From contig NZ_LMLE01000008.1 in NCBI RefSeq assembly GCF_001422545.1, positions 299,946 through 363,945 on the forward strand: a stretch of DNA of 64,000 nucleotides, written 5' to 3'. The position numbers were made by a program, and so were the translations under genes. Under the pieces are notes generated by a model. That model had not been told where the DNA came from. It saw only the letters and a program-made list of their open reading frames with translations, and ran no database searches. The DNA is from Pedobacter sp. Leaf41. GTDB lineage: Bacteria > Bacteroidota > Bacteroidia > Sphingobacteriales > Sphingobacteriaceae. This document shows positions 51,116 to 60,700 of the stretch, in pieces. The stretch's first letter is position 1, and each line of letters opens with the position of its first letter.

Positions 51116-52945
51116 ATGAAAAAAAGGAGTTTTTGGTTTATTACGGTGCTGATGACGTTGGCTTTGCTGGGCGTTTTTGTGATGCAGTTGTATTACATCA
51201 AGGAAGCCTATAACCTAAAATCTCAACTGTTTGACGAACAGGTAAATCAAACTTTAGCTACTGTAGTTAAAAAGGTAGAACGACTAAATGTGGCCAACCA
51301 CATCAACAGGAAAGACGCCGAAAACAAATTAAAGCGTATTCAGGATGCTCGACAAAGGGCGCTGGATATTAAAGATTTAAGGCAGCAATATGTTCAGGAA
51401 TCGGAATTGAGATTTGCCGAACGCGAAAATTTAATCGAAAATTATCTAAATCAACAGGATAGTATTATTAGGGCATCTTTTCGTGCGCCAAATGTAATAT
51501 CTGAACGCGACTTTGTATCCTTATCCTCTCTGAACGGAAAGAGCCTTGATTTACAGATGGACGCTTTTGTGGATATGCGAAGCTTAATTTTAAAAGGCTA
51601 TAGCATGCGAACTAAGCCCTATGCTCCAGCACCTAAAACATTCGAATTTAAAAGTTTGCAAAGCTTGCCAGATACTTTACGTTATTTGGTTTATGATCCT
51701 ATAAATGCCAAGCCACTTACCGTAAGTGTACCAAAGGTTTCTGATGAACTGGAGAAAAAATTTAAACGTGAGGATGAAATCGCCAGGAAAAAGCTGGAAG
51801 TAAAAATTGCTGCTTTGGGAAAGGATACTTTGCCTTATTCTAGAATGAGTTTAGTAGAAGATGTTTCCAAAGAACTGGAAGAATCGAACATTCCTATCTA
51901 TAAACGTATAAACTTCGAGGCGTTGGGCGATGTTTTAAAAGCTGAATTGTTAACACATAATATTACTCAAAAACCCTATTATAAAGTTTCGTTGGCCAAA
52001 AAAGATTCGGTTTTGTTTATCGAAGCCTCGAACGCTAAAGGAGAGTTTCTACCTGAAAACACCTATAAAACGCCTCTTTTTGGAAACGATTTATTCCGCG
52101 ATCCCGGTACTTTAATTGTCACTTTCCCAAATAAAAACTCGGCAATTTTGGCCAACTTAAGTTTTACCCTTGCTACATCTGTAGGTTTATTACTGGTGCT
52201 GGTTTTTATTTTCTCTTATACGCTTTATGCCATTTTAAGGCAGAAGAAAATTTCTGAAATGAAAACCGACTTCATTAATAACATGACGCATGAATTTAAA
52301 ACTCCGGTTGCAACCATTATGATTGCAAGTGAGGCACTAAAAGATCCGGAAGTTACTGAAGATAAAACCCGATTGAAACGCCTGGCTAATATTATTTACG
52401 ATGAAAACGTTCGTTTGGGCAGCCATATCGAACGTGTTTTGAGTATCGCCCGGTTAGAAAAAGGAGAGCTGAAAATGGAGAACACCGAAGTGGATATGAA
52501 CGATTTGATTGTAATTGTTCTGGACAGCATGAGTCTTCAATTGCAAAAAAGAAATGCGATTTTGGATATCCACACAGATGCCGAAAAATCTACCGTTTTT
52601 GGCGATGAACTTCATTTATCAAATGTGCTTTATAACCTAATTGATAATGCCAATAAATATAGCTCCGAAACACCGGAAATTACAATCACAACCAGAAATG
52701 CCAATAATAAATTGATCATAGAAATTGCTGATAAAGGCATCGGAATGACCAAAGAACAATCTAAACGAATCTTTGATCAGTTTTACAGGGTGCCAACTGG
52801 TAACTTGCATGATGTTAAGGGATTCGGTCTTGGCTTAAATTATGTTCAGGATATTATAAAACAGGTTAATGGCAGCATCAAAGTGAGTAGCGAAAAAGAT
52901 AAAGGAACAAAGTTCGAAATATCGTTACCTTTATATCAAAGCTAA
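51116..52945 (+). CDS. Sensor histidine kinase, RprX-like
   Basis: The 609-residue kinase has two membrane helices (about 7-26 and 345-368) around a large periplasmic domain of about 320 residues rich in Lys/Glu coiled helices near the start. The cytoplasmic part has an H-box NNMTHEFKTPVATIM near 388-402, an N-box LIDNANKYS, DKGIGM and FGLGLNYV. No HAMP domain is evident. It resembles RprX of Bacteroides. The OmpR-type regulator follows 153 bases downstream. The signal is unknown. Confidence 0.85.
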   Translation: MKKRSFWFITVLMTLALLGVFVMQLYYIKEAYNLKSQLFDEQVNQTLATVVKKVERLNVANHINRKDAENKLKRIQDARQRALDIKDLRQQYVQESELRFAERENLIENYLNQQDSIIRASFRAPNVISERDFVSLSSLNGKSLDLQMDAFVDMRSLILKGYSMRTKPYAPAPKTFEFKSLQSLPDTLRYLVYDPINAKPLTVSVPKVSDELEKKFKREDEIARKKLEVKIAALGKDTLPYSRMSLVEDVSKELEESNIPIYKRINFEALGDVLKAELLTHNITQKPYYKVSLAKKDSVLFIEASNAKGEFLPENTYKTPLFGNDLFRDPGTLIVTFPNKNSAILANLSFTLATSVGLLLVLVFIFSYTLYAILRQKKISEMKTDFINNMTHEFKTPVATIMIASEALKDPEVTEDKTRLKRLANIIYDENVRLGSHIERVLSIARLEKGELKMENTEVDMNDLIVIVLDSMSLQLQKRNAILDIHTDAEKSTVFGDELHLSNVLYNLIDNANKYSSETPEITITTRNANNKLIIEIADKGIGMTKEQSKRIFDQFYRVPTGNLHDVKGFGLGLNYVQDIIKQVNGSIKVSSEKDKGTKFEISLPLYQS

Positions 52946-53098
52946 ACATCGGCAGAAAAAACGGCATTGGTCGATACTTTGTGTAACTGCGTTTAAACTG
53001 GAGTTATTATAGCGGATAAATTAACAAATAAACCGTTGTCCAAGTACAGAATCAAACATTTACGGTAGAATGCTACCTATGTCAATAAAATAACGAAA

Positions 53099-53794
53099 AT
53101 GAAAAAAATACTTCTGGTAGAAGACGATCCAAATTTAGGTTTATTACTACAAGATTATTTGCAGCTAAAGGGCAAATTTGATGTGGTGCTTTGTACAGAC
53201 GGAGAAGAAGGTTTGCGGGCTTTTAATAAACAAAACTTCGACCTGTGTATTTTAGATGTGATGATGCCTAAAAAAGATGGATTTACTTTGGGTAAAGACA
53301 TTCGCAAAGTGAATGCACAAGTGCCTATCATTTTTGCAACGGCAAAAACCATGCTGGAAGATAAATCTGCCGCTTACGATTTAGGTGGAGATGATTATAT
53401 CACCAAACCTTTTCGTATAGAAGAACTATTACTGCGTATCAATGCGATGTTTAAACGCATATCGAGCAAAAGCGATGGGGCAGAAGAGGCACCTGAAACA
53501 CAGTTTAATATTGGAAGTTATATTTTCGATTATACTACTCAAATCATTACAAACGGCGATCAGCAGCAGAAACTTTCTACCAAAGAAGCAGAGTTACTCC
53601 GTTTGCTTTGCTTGAAAAAAAATACAGTTTTAACCAGAGAAGAGGCATTATTAAGCATTTGGCACGACGATAACTACTTCAATGGACGAAGTATGGATGT
53701 GTTTTTGAGCAAATTACGTAAATACCTTCGGGGAGATTCGAGCGTTGAGATTATTAACGTTCATGGCAAGGGCTATAAATTGTTGGTGAGCTAG
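53099..53794 (+). CDS. OmpR/PhoB-family response regulator, RprY-like
   Basis: The 231-residue regulator has a receiver with Glu8-Asp10, phospho-acceptor Asp53 (ILDVMMPKKDG) and Lys103, then a winged-helix DNA-binding domain (about 135-230; STKEAELLRLLCLKKN, GRSMDVFLSKLRKYL, VHGKGYKLLV). It is expected to be phosphorylated by the upstream kinase. The GRSMDVFLSKLRKYL motif is typical of Bacteroidota RprY-type regulators. Confidence 0.9.
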   Translation: MKKILLVEDDPNLGLLLQDYLQLKGKFDVVLCTDGEEGLRAFNKQNFDLCILDVMMPKKDGFTLGKDIRKVNAQVPIIFATAKTMLEDKSAAYDLGGDDYITKPFRIEELLLRINAMFKRISSKSDGAEEAPETQFNIGSYIFDYTTQIITNGDQQQKLSTKEAELLRLLCLKKNTVLTREEALLSIWHDDNYFNGRSMDVFLSKLRKYLRGDSSVEIINVHGKGYKLLVS

Positions 53795-53834
53795 GTAAAG
53801 CGTTCAAACGTTGGATTGTTGTAATTCTCTAATG

Positions 53835-53994
53835 TGGTCGGTGTGGACACCAACTACCAGCATAAATGTCTTGGTTGCTGAAATGGCTTTTACCTGTCGG
53901 TTGGTGTCTCACCAACCGAAATCTATGCAGAAGATTCTCTAGTTTTATTGCCCAATTTTCAATGGTCGGTGTGGACACCAACTACTAGCATAAA
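53835..53994. repeat. Cluster of two direct repeats and a related hairpin
   Basis: A 32-base unit beginning TGGTCGGTGTGGACACC occurs at 53835-53866 and 53963-53994 with one mismatch. Each contains a GGTGTGGACACC partial palindrome. Between them lies TCGGTTGGTG with its complement CACCAACCGA around a three-base loop (near 53898-53921). The region lies between two convergent genes and may double as a terminator or be a dispersed intergenic repeat. Confidence 0.7.
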
Positions 53995-54022
53995 AAGTGA
54001 TTGGAATATTGCTTTGACCAGT

Positions 54023-54868
54023 TTACAAATACAAATTTTGTTGAATTGGCGGAATGATGTTTCTTTCTTGTGCTAACTTAAAAAGAGTATCAACCGCTTT
54101 TCTCCCTTCTTCACCCAAATTTATGCTGTATTTGTTTACGTAAAGCTCAATGTGTTTGTACATCACGGCTTCATCCATAGCTTGCGCATGTTCTCGGATA
54201 AAATCGATGCCCGATTTAGGATGGGCAAATGCAAATTCTACCGATTGACGAATCAAGCGGTTTACCTTAAGCTGAACCTCTCTATCCAGATTTCTGTTGA
54301 TTACAATGCCGCCTAAAGGAATAGCGCAGCCTGTCAGTTTTTCCCAATAATCACCCAAATCAACAATTTTATTCAAGCCTTTATCTTGGTAGGTAAATCT
54401 GTTTTCATGGATAATCAAACCCAAATCTATTTTGTCTTCCAGCAAAGCTGATTCAATTTCAGAGAATACCATTTCCTGCTTATTTTGCAATTGCGGATAG
54501 GCAATTCCAAGCAAGAAGTTCGCAGTGGTGTACTTTCCAGGAATTCCAATTCTTAACTCCGAATTCGGCATTTGAAGCCGAGAATCATTTTCATCGAAAG
54601 GATTTTTACTAATTAAAAGCGGTCCAACACCAAAGCCCAAAGCGCTACCGGCATCCAATAAAGCATATTGATTAGCCACATAAGCAAAAGCATGAAAACT
54701 TAATTTAGTGATGTCGAGCTGTCCTTTCAACGCCTTCTGGTTAAGCGTTTCCACATCATCATAGGTTACTTCAAATTCTAAACCTTCGGTATCAATTTTA
54801 TGGTGGATTAGCGCATCGAAGATAAATGTATCGTTTGGGCAGGGCGAAAAACCAAGTGTAAGCTTCAT
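54023..54868 (-). CDS. mqnD: 1,4-dihydroxy-6-naphthoate synthase MqnD
   Basis: The 281-residue enzyme catalyses the last specific step to the naphthoate precursor in futalosine-route menaquinone synthesis. It begins with the family signature LTLGFSPCPNDTFIFDAL and has FHAFAYVANQYALLDAGSALGFGVGPLL (in parts) and the GLIIHENRFTYQ motif containing the catalytic His. It is 41 bases downstream of mqnB. Confidence 0.93.
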   Translation of the reverse strand: MKLTLGFSPCPNDTFIFDALIHHKIDTEGLEFEVTYDDVETLNQKALKGQLDITKLSFHAFAYVANQYALLDAGSALGFGVGPLLISKNPFDENDSRLQMPNSELRIGIPGKYTTANFLLGIAYPQLQNKQEMVFSEIESALLEDKIDLGLIIHENRFTYQDKGLNKIVDLGDYWEKLTGCAIPLGGIVINRNLDREVQLKVNRLIRQSVEFAFAHPKSGIDFIREHAQAMDEAVMYKHIELYVNKYSINLGEEGRKAVDTLFKLAQERNIIPPIQQNLYL

Positions 54869-54909
54869 GTTTTCAAAATTAACTACTGCAAAAAACTAAT
54901 CCGTCATAA

Positions 54910-55536
54910 TCAGTTCATTTCTGATATAAAAGAAATAAGCCAATCATTTAAGTTTTTAATAGCTAAACCCATTTTCCAGTTGTCTTTGTTTCGGGGTTCT
55001 ACATAATTTGATACACTTCTCACTTGCAAACAATCAATAATTTCTTGTTTACAGGCATAGAAAACTGCCGCACCCTCCATGCTTTCGGTGGTTGGATTAA
55101 GCCTCCTTTTAAGGTTTTTAATGCTTCTTTCATTTCCGGTAACACAGTTTACGGTAATTCCGGTTACTGGTGGTAAATCAATATTTTTTTTATACCTCGA
55201 TTTAAAATGATTTTCGCCGAAACCGAGGTCGGTGATTGTTAAAAATTCATCTCCATTTTCGGCTCCAAGTTCAGCGAAAATGTCTTCGGTCACATTTAAA
55301 ACACTCCCTAACTCCACATTCCGATCAAAACAGCCAGCAATGCCCACATTCAAAACTAAACGGTATTTGTTGGCATTTAAAAACTGTCCTAAAGAAAAAG
55401 CGGTAGCAACCATCCCAACTCCCGTTATCAATAAATCGAAGTTTTTACTTTCGATAAAATCCCCTTCGGGCAAATTGAAATGCTGATAAAAAAATGTAAC
55501 CTCGGCTTTGGTAGCGGCTACTACAAGAGTTTTCAT
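54910..55536 (-). CDS. mqnB: Futalosine hydrolase MqnB
   Basis: The 208-residue enzyme belongs to the nucleoside phosphorylase/5'-methylthioadenosine nucleosidase fold. It splits futalosine to hypoxanthine and the dehypoxanthinyl form. Motifs include LLITGVGMVATAFSLG near 49-64, VLNVGIAGCFD near 80-90, and TTESMEGAAVFYAC near 148-161, with the conserved catalytic SMEGAA. Together with mqnD it shows that menaquinone is made by the futalosine pathway. Confidence 0.9.
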   Translation of the reverse strand: MKTLVVAATKAEVTFFYQHFNLPEGDFIESKNFDLLITGVGMVATAFSLGQFLNANKYRLVLNVGIAGCFDRNVELGSVLNVTEDIFAELGAENGDEFLTITDLGFGENHFKSRYKKNIDLPPVTGITVNCVTGNERSIKNLKRRLNPTTESMEGAAVFYACKQEIIDCLQVRSVSNYVEPRNKDNWKMGLAIKNLNDWLISFISEMN

Positions 55537-55638
55537 GAGGTAAATTTAAGGCATTCTTTTCATTAAAATGTCTTTCTTTAAGCTTTGGCCCTTTGGCTTA
55601 AAGCTTTATCAGTATATTTGACCTTTTATTTTATTGTA

Positions 55639-56049
55639 ATGATTTATATAACGAGAAAAGCATCATTTAATGCGGCACACAAACTTGCCAGACCTGATTG
55701 GGATGATGATAAAAATGCCGAAGTTTATGGTAAATGCGCCAACCCAAATTGGCATGGTCATAACTATTGGTTATATGTAACGGTTAAGGGCGAAGTAAAT
55801 CCAGAAACGGGTTTTCTTGTGGATTTGAAGTGGCTTAAGGATGTAATGAATATTTATGTAGTTGATAAAGTTGACCATAAAAACTTAAATCTTGATGTAG
55901 ATTTTATGAAAGGAAAACTGGCTTCTACAGAAAATTTAGCTATCGAAATTTGGAAGCAATTGGAAGCGCCGATTGCAGAAAGCGGAGCGATTTTACATTG
56001 TGTAAAAATTTACGAAACTGAAAATAATTTTGTTGAATACTTTGGTTAA
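55639..56049 (+). CDS. 6-pyruvoyl/6-carboxy-tetrahydropterin synthase family enzyme
   Basis: The 136-residue enzyme carries the zinc triad His14, His39 and His41 (NAAHKL, WHGHNY) and a catalytic Cys33 in [10 protein letters not shown]. The Cys-to-His spacing equals that of PTPS (KCNNPNGHGH) and is longer than in classical QueD. A C-terminal [12 protein letters not shown] holds the conserved Glu. It is 15 bases upstream of folE, which supplies its substrate. Role in queuosine or a tetrahydropterin cofactor is open. The frame extends upstream to 55585, but the ATG at 55639 gives the family N-terminus. Confidence 0.85.
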   Translation: MIYITRKASFNAAHKLARPDWDDDKNAEVYGKCANPNWHGHNYWLYVTVKGEVNPETGFLVDLKWLKDVMNIYVVDKVDHKNLNLDVDFMKGKLASTENLAIEIWKQLEAPIAESGAILHCVKIYETENNFVEYFG

Positions 56050-56063
56050 AACCATCTAAATTA

Positions 56064-56699
56064 ATGAGCACTAAAAACGTATTAAAAGACGAATCGATTG
56101 ATGGCTATGTAAAAATAGACCGTTATAACGACGAGAAAATCGAAGCTGTCGCTACACATTACAAAGATATTCTTGGTCAACTAGGTGAAAACCCGGAGCG
56201 TGAAGGTTTGTTAAAAACGCCTGAGCGAGTGGCTAAAGCACTTCAATATCTAACTCATGGTTATGATTTAAAGCCGGATGAGATTCTGAAATCGGCAATG
56301 TTTGAAGAAGATTATAGCCAAATGGTTGTGGTTAAAGACATTGAAGTGTATTCAATGTGCGAACACCACATGTTGCCTTTCTTTGGAAAAGCTCACATTG
56401 CTTACATTCCAAACGGACATATTGTTGGGTTAAGCAAAATCCCGAGAGTGGTTGATGCGTTTGCTCGCCGTTTACAAGTGCAGGAGCGTTTAACAAATGA
56501 AATCAGAGATTGCATTCAAAATACTTTAAATCCGAAGGGCGTTGCAGTTGTAATCGAATGTAAACACCTTTGTATGGCGATGCGTGGCGTACAAAAACAA
56601 AATTCTGTAACCACCACTTCAGCTTTTACAGGTAGTTTTTTAAGCAATGATAAAACCAGGGCTGAATTTTTAAGATTAATTACGGCAAGTTTAGATTAA
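56064..56699 (+). CDS. folE: GTP cyclohydrolase I
   Basis: The 211-residue enzyme converts GTP to dihydroneopterin triphosphate. The zinc site is formed by Cys and His in [10 protein letters not shown] and by the later Cys in [10 protein letters not shown]. The substrate loop [23 protein letters not shown] and the PERVAKAL motif are intact. The QueD/PTPS-type gene upstream forms an operon with it. Confidence 0.96.
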   Translation: MSTKNVLKDESIDGYVKIDRYNDEKIEAVATHYKDILGQLGENPEREGLLKTPERVAKALQYLTHGYDLKPDEILKSAMFEEDYSQMVVVKDIEVYSMCEHHMLPFFGKAHIAYIPNGHIVGLSKIPRVVDAFARRLQVQERLTNEIRDCIQNTLNPKGVAVVIECKHLCMAMRGVQKQNSVTTTSAFTGSFLSNDKTRAEFLRLITASLD

Positions 56700-56707
56700 A
56701 CCCCCGG

Positions 56708-56771
56708 CCCCTAAAGGGGAGCAGGGAGCGTTATAAATAATTTATAAACATTTTAATTTCCCCTTTAGGGG
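56708..56771. repeat. Inverted pair of 12 bp elements between folE and fabD
   Basis: CCCCTAAAGGGG at 56708-56719 and its reverse complement CCCCTTTAGGGG at 56760-56771 flank 40 AT-rich bases. Such CCCCTTTAGGGG elements are widely scattered between genes in Bacteroidota. They could fold into one long hairpin, but the second copy ends only 10 bases before the fabD ATG, so they may also affect translation. Confidence 0.6.
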
Positions 56772-56781
56772 ATTAAGAGGT

Positions 56782-57663
56782 ATGAAAGCATATATTTTTC
56801 CTGGACAAGGAGCACAATTTGTAGGCATGGGTAAAGATCTTTATGAAAACCCACAGGCTGCAGCATTATTTGAAAAAGCAAACGAAATTATCGGTTTCCG
56901 CATTAGCGATATCATGTTCGGTGGAACAGATGAGGAATTGAAACAAACCAATGTAACCCAGCCAGCAATTTTCTTACACTCGGTTATTTTGGCAAAGGTT
57001 TTAGGTGATGATTTCAAACCTGATATGGTTGCTGGTCATTCTTTAGGCGAATTTTCATCATTGGTAGCTGCCAATGCTTTGAGTTTTGAAGACGGCCTGA
57101 AATTGGTTATTGCCCGTGCAAACGCCATGCAAAAAGCTTGTGAGGCGCAACCTTCTACTATGGCGGCTATTTTAGGCCTAGCTGATGATGTAGTAGAAAG
57201 AATTTGTGCTGAAGTTGATGCAGTAGTGGTTCCGGCAAATTATAACTGTCCGGGCCAATTGGTTATTTCTGGTAGCATTGAAGGAATTGATTTGGCTTGT
57301 GCTAAATTAACAGAGGCGGGTGCAAAAAGAGCCCTAAAGTTAAATGTAGGTGGTGCGTTCCATTCGCCGTTAATGGAGCCAGCAAAAATTGAATTGCAGG
57401 CAGCAATTGAGGCTACAGCTATCTCGGCGCCAATATGCCCCGTTTATCAAAACGTAGATGCCAAGCCTTATACTGATCCAGCTCAGATAAAAGAAAATTT
57501 AATTAAACAATTAACAGGTGCGGTACGTTGGACTCAAACTGTTGAGAATATGCTGGCCGATGGTGCAACTGAATTTGTAGAAGTTGGGCCAGGTAATGTT
57601 TTGCAAGGTTTAGTTAAAAAGGTTAGTCGTGAGGTACAAACCATTAGTGCTGCCATTGCTTAA
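56782..57663 (+). CDS. fabD: Malonyl-CoA:acyl carrier protein S-malonyltransferase
   Basis: The 293-residue acyltransferase loads malonyl groups on ACP for fatty acid synthesis. It has IFPGQGAQFVGMG at 5-17, catalytic Ser87 in AGHSLGE, and catalytic His194 in GGAFHSPLM. C-terminal VEVGPGNVLQGL is also conserved. It has its own terminator. No other fab genes are adjacent. Confidence 0.95.
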   Translation: MKAYIFPGQGAQFVGMGKDLYENPQAAALFEKANEIIGFRISDIMFGGTDEELKQTNVTQPAIFLHSVILAKVLGDDFKPDMVAGHSLGEFSSLVAANALSFEDGLKLVIARANAMQKACEAQPSTMAAILGLADDVVERICAEVDAVVVPANYNCPGQLVISGSIEGIDLACAKLTEAGAKRALKLNVGGAFHSPLMEPAKIELQAAIEATAISAPICPVYQNVDAKPYTDPAQIKENLIKQLTGAVRWTQTVENMLADGATEFVEVGPGNVLQGLVKKVSREVQTISAAIA

Positions 57664-57690
57664 CACCTTTATTCTATAAATTATTTTCAG

Positions 57691-57726
57691 CGCCATAAAC
57701 AAACCGTTTATGGCGTTGTTTTTTGT
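57691..57726 (+). terminator. Intrinsic terminator of fabD
   Basis: CGCCATAAAC (57691-57700) and GTTTATGGCG (57706-57715) form a perfect ten-base stem with a five-base loop, followed by TTGTTTTTTG. Confidence 0.88.
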
Positions 57727-57753
57727 CAATATTTAATATCTTTATCAAAATCG

Positions 57754-60700
57754 ATGAAATTGAGCTTTGGTGTAAAAATTAGATTTCTACTGCTGGTTTT
57801 AGGTTGCTGTCTCATTGCAACATCTATTTCGTTGAGCAGATTTACTACCAAAAGTGATTTGTTGGAACGCGATGCTCACGAGGTTCAACAGAACCTCTTG
57901 GTAAAAGAAAGGGAAGTTGCTGCATTTTTAGCCAATAAAGCAGAGGTAGCGAAAGCAAAACAGCTCCATGTAAATCCAAATGATGCTATAGATTTTTTAA
58001 ATACTTATCGAAAGATAAAAGGAATTAACCTCCTCACTTTTCAAAACAATCAGTTAAAATTCTGGAGTACCTACCGCGTTACAGATATCGATCCACGGAC
58101 GATAAGAGAAGGAAGCTCCGTGCTTTTTTTTTCCAATGGATGGTACGAGGTAATTAAGAGTACAAAAGGCAATTTTAGTTTGGTTTTCCTCATCGCGATA
58201 CAATCTCAATATCCATTTAAAGAAACGCAGTATTTTAAAAATGATTTAGATCCACTGCTATCAAATTCCAAACTACTTACACTGGCATCGTTTACTGATA
58301 AAGAGGTTTACAGTATTAAAAGTATTGACAATAAGTTTTTGTTCGGCCTAAAGGTAAAACCGGGCTATATAGAAGATTATTATTCTGTTACTCAGTTATG
58401 GCTTTTCGTGGCAGGATTGATAAGCATTTGTATGTTTTTCAATTCATTAAGCTCCTTCATTGCAAGAAAAGGACATATTGTTTGGGGTACCTGTTTATTG
58501 ATGGTGTTCTTTTTAACGTTTAGGCTTTCGGATTTGTATTATGGATGGTTTAACCACCGGTTTCCACTCGATCTTTTCGATCCAAGGATCTATTCCGAAA
58601 GTTTTCTCATGCCATCATTGGGCGATTTTTTATTGAACGTAATTACGCTTACCTGGTTATTGCTCTTTATGTACAACCACAAAGAGCAATATAAATTTGC
58701 CGAATGGATCAGGAAAAGCAAAATTTTAGGCATTATTATTCACATTGTATTTTTGGCTTTTATTGCCACAATAGCTTATTTTAGCGATGAGGTTTTTTTC
58801 GGATTAATTTACAATTCAAAAATCAATTTTGAAATTATTAATATTCTAAAGCTGAGTGGCTCTAGCTGGGTAAGTATTGTAATCCTATGCCTGGTTTGGT
58901 TTCAGATTTACTTAATCACCACCATTTCTGCAACCGTTAGCAAGCAATTAAACGTAAGTAATAAGGAAAGATTAATCATCTTTTTAGCAGGTTTTGCAAT
59001 TGTTTTCATTTATAAATTATCTACAGATTTTACTGCTTTTTTTATCGTTTTTGCACTTATCCTTTTAATTGTTTGTAGAAGTATTTATGTCGAAAAGGCA
59101 AAGTTTTCTATCGGCTTATTCGCCATAGTATTTTTTTGCCTTGCCTTTAATAGTTCTATTAAATACATTAAGTACAAAGATATTACGGAGCGCAGCCTTC
59201 GCGAGCCGCTTGCCCGGAAGGTACAATCATCAGAAGATCCAAATGCGATTGTAGCTTTGGGCAGTTTGGAGGGGCAATTATTAAATGATCAATTCTTGGT
59301 TAAATATTTTGCTGAAAGCGGAAAGTCTAACTATGCAGTATTGAAAAACCACCTTAAAAATTATCTGGATGGTTATTTAAGCCGCTACGATTATCAGATT
59401 TATCCTTACGATAAAAGCGGAATCGATATCAGCAACCCCAATGGGCAGCCTTTTAGGAAGTATAAAGGACTGGTAGAATCTGGCTCAGTTAAAATCGACG
59501 GCTCGAATTATTTCTATCAGGTGAATAATACTTTCGGCTATCAGGATTACTTCGGCATCATATCGGTGGTAAACAAGGGGAGTTTATTGGGTACTTTGGT
59601 TATCGAACTCCGTTCAAAACCATACAATTACAACAATAGATTACCCGATTTGCTCGGCGATCAAAAACTGATCAGAGACGAAGACTTTAAGGGATACTCC
59701 ATCGCATTATACAGTAATAACCGCTTATTAAATCAATCCGGAAGTTATACTTACCCATTGGATGGTAAAATTTTTAATGGCAAAAAGGATGATTTTATCA
59801 TGAGTAACGATAATGAATTAGATTATAGCCATTTAATTTATAAGCCTACTGAAAGCAAAATGGTGGTAATAAGTAAGCAAAAGGTGGGCTATGTAGAGCG
59901 ATTAGCAGCGTTATCCTTCTTCTTTTTGGTGTTTATCATTTTCTCACTGGTATTATATGGATTAATCTGGTTAATTAAAAATCTGGATGATGAACGTGTA
60001 GGTTGGTTTAGCATTAATAGATCGTTGATGATTAACGCCAATAAAATTCTTTACAAAACACGTATTCAGGTTTCTATTGTGCTATCTGTAGTAGCCACGC
60101 TGTTAATTGTGGGCTGGGTAACCTATTATTATATGAATAATGAGTACCGTGGCCAACAAACCATTTCCATAAAAGATAAAATTAGAAAGGTACAGCAGAA
60201 TTATGAGAAACAGGTTTTTAGCAAAGGGATTGTGGAAGATGAAGATGCGGTTGCTGATTTTGTGAATTTTGCTGATGTAAACAATGTAGATCTTAATTTA
60301 TACAGTACGCAAGGAAACCTACTGATGACGACCTACCCTAAACTTTATAACTCGAAAGTGATAGGTCGAAAGATGGAGCCTTTAGCTTATACGTACCTAG
60401 ATAAATTAAAACGATCTGAATATATCAATCCTGATGAAAAAATTGGCGATTTGATCTATGCTGCAGCCTACGCACCGATTAGAAATGCACAGAACAAAAC
60501 AATTGCCTACATCGGTTTGCCAAATTATTCAAACGAAGAGGAGTACTCAGACAAAATAGCATTGTTTGTAAGTAATCTTATCAATATTTATGCTTTGGTT
60601 TTTGTGGCTGTTGGAGTTTTAGCAGTGTTTTTAGCCAACCAGATTACCAGTCCGCTAACTTTTATTCAAGAGAGTATTAGTAGAACGCGGATTGGACAAC

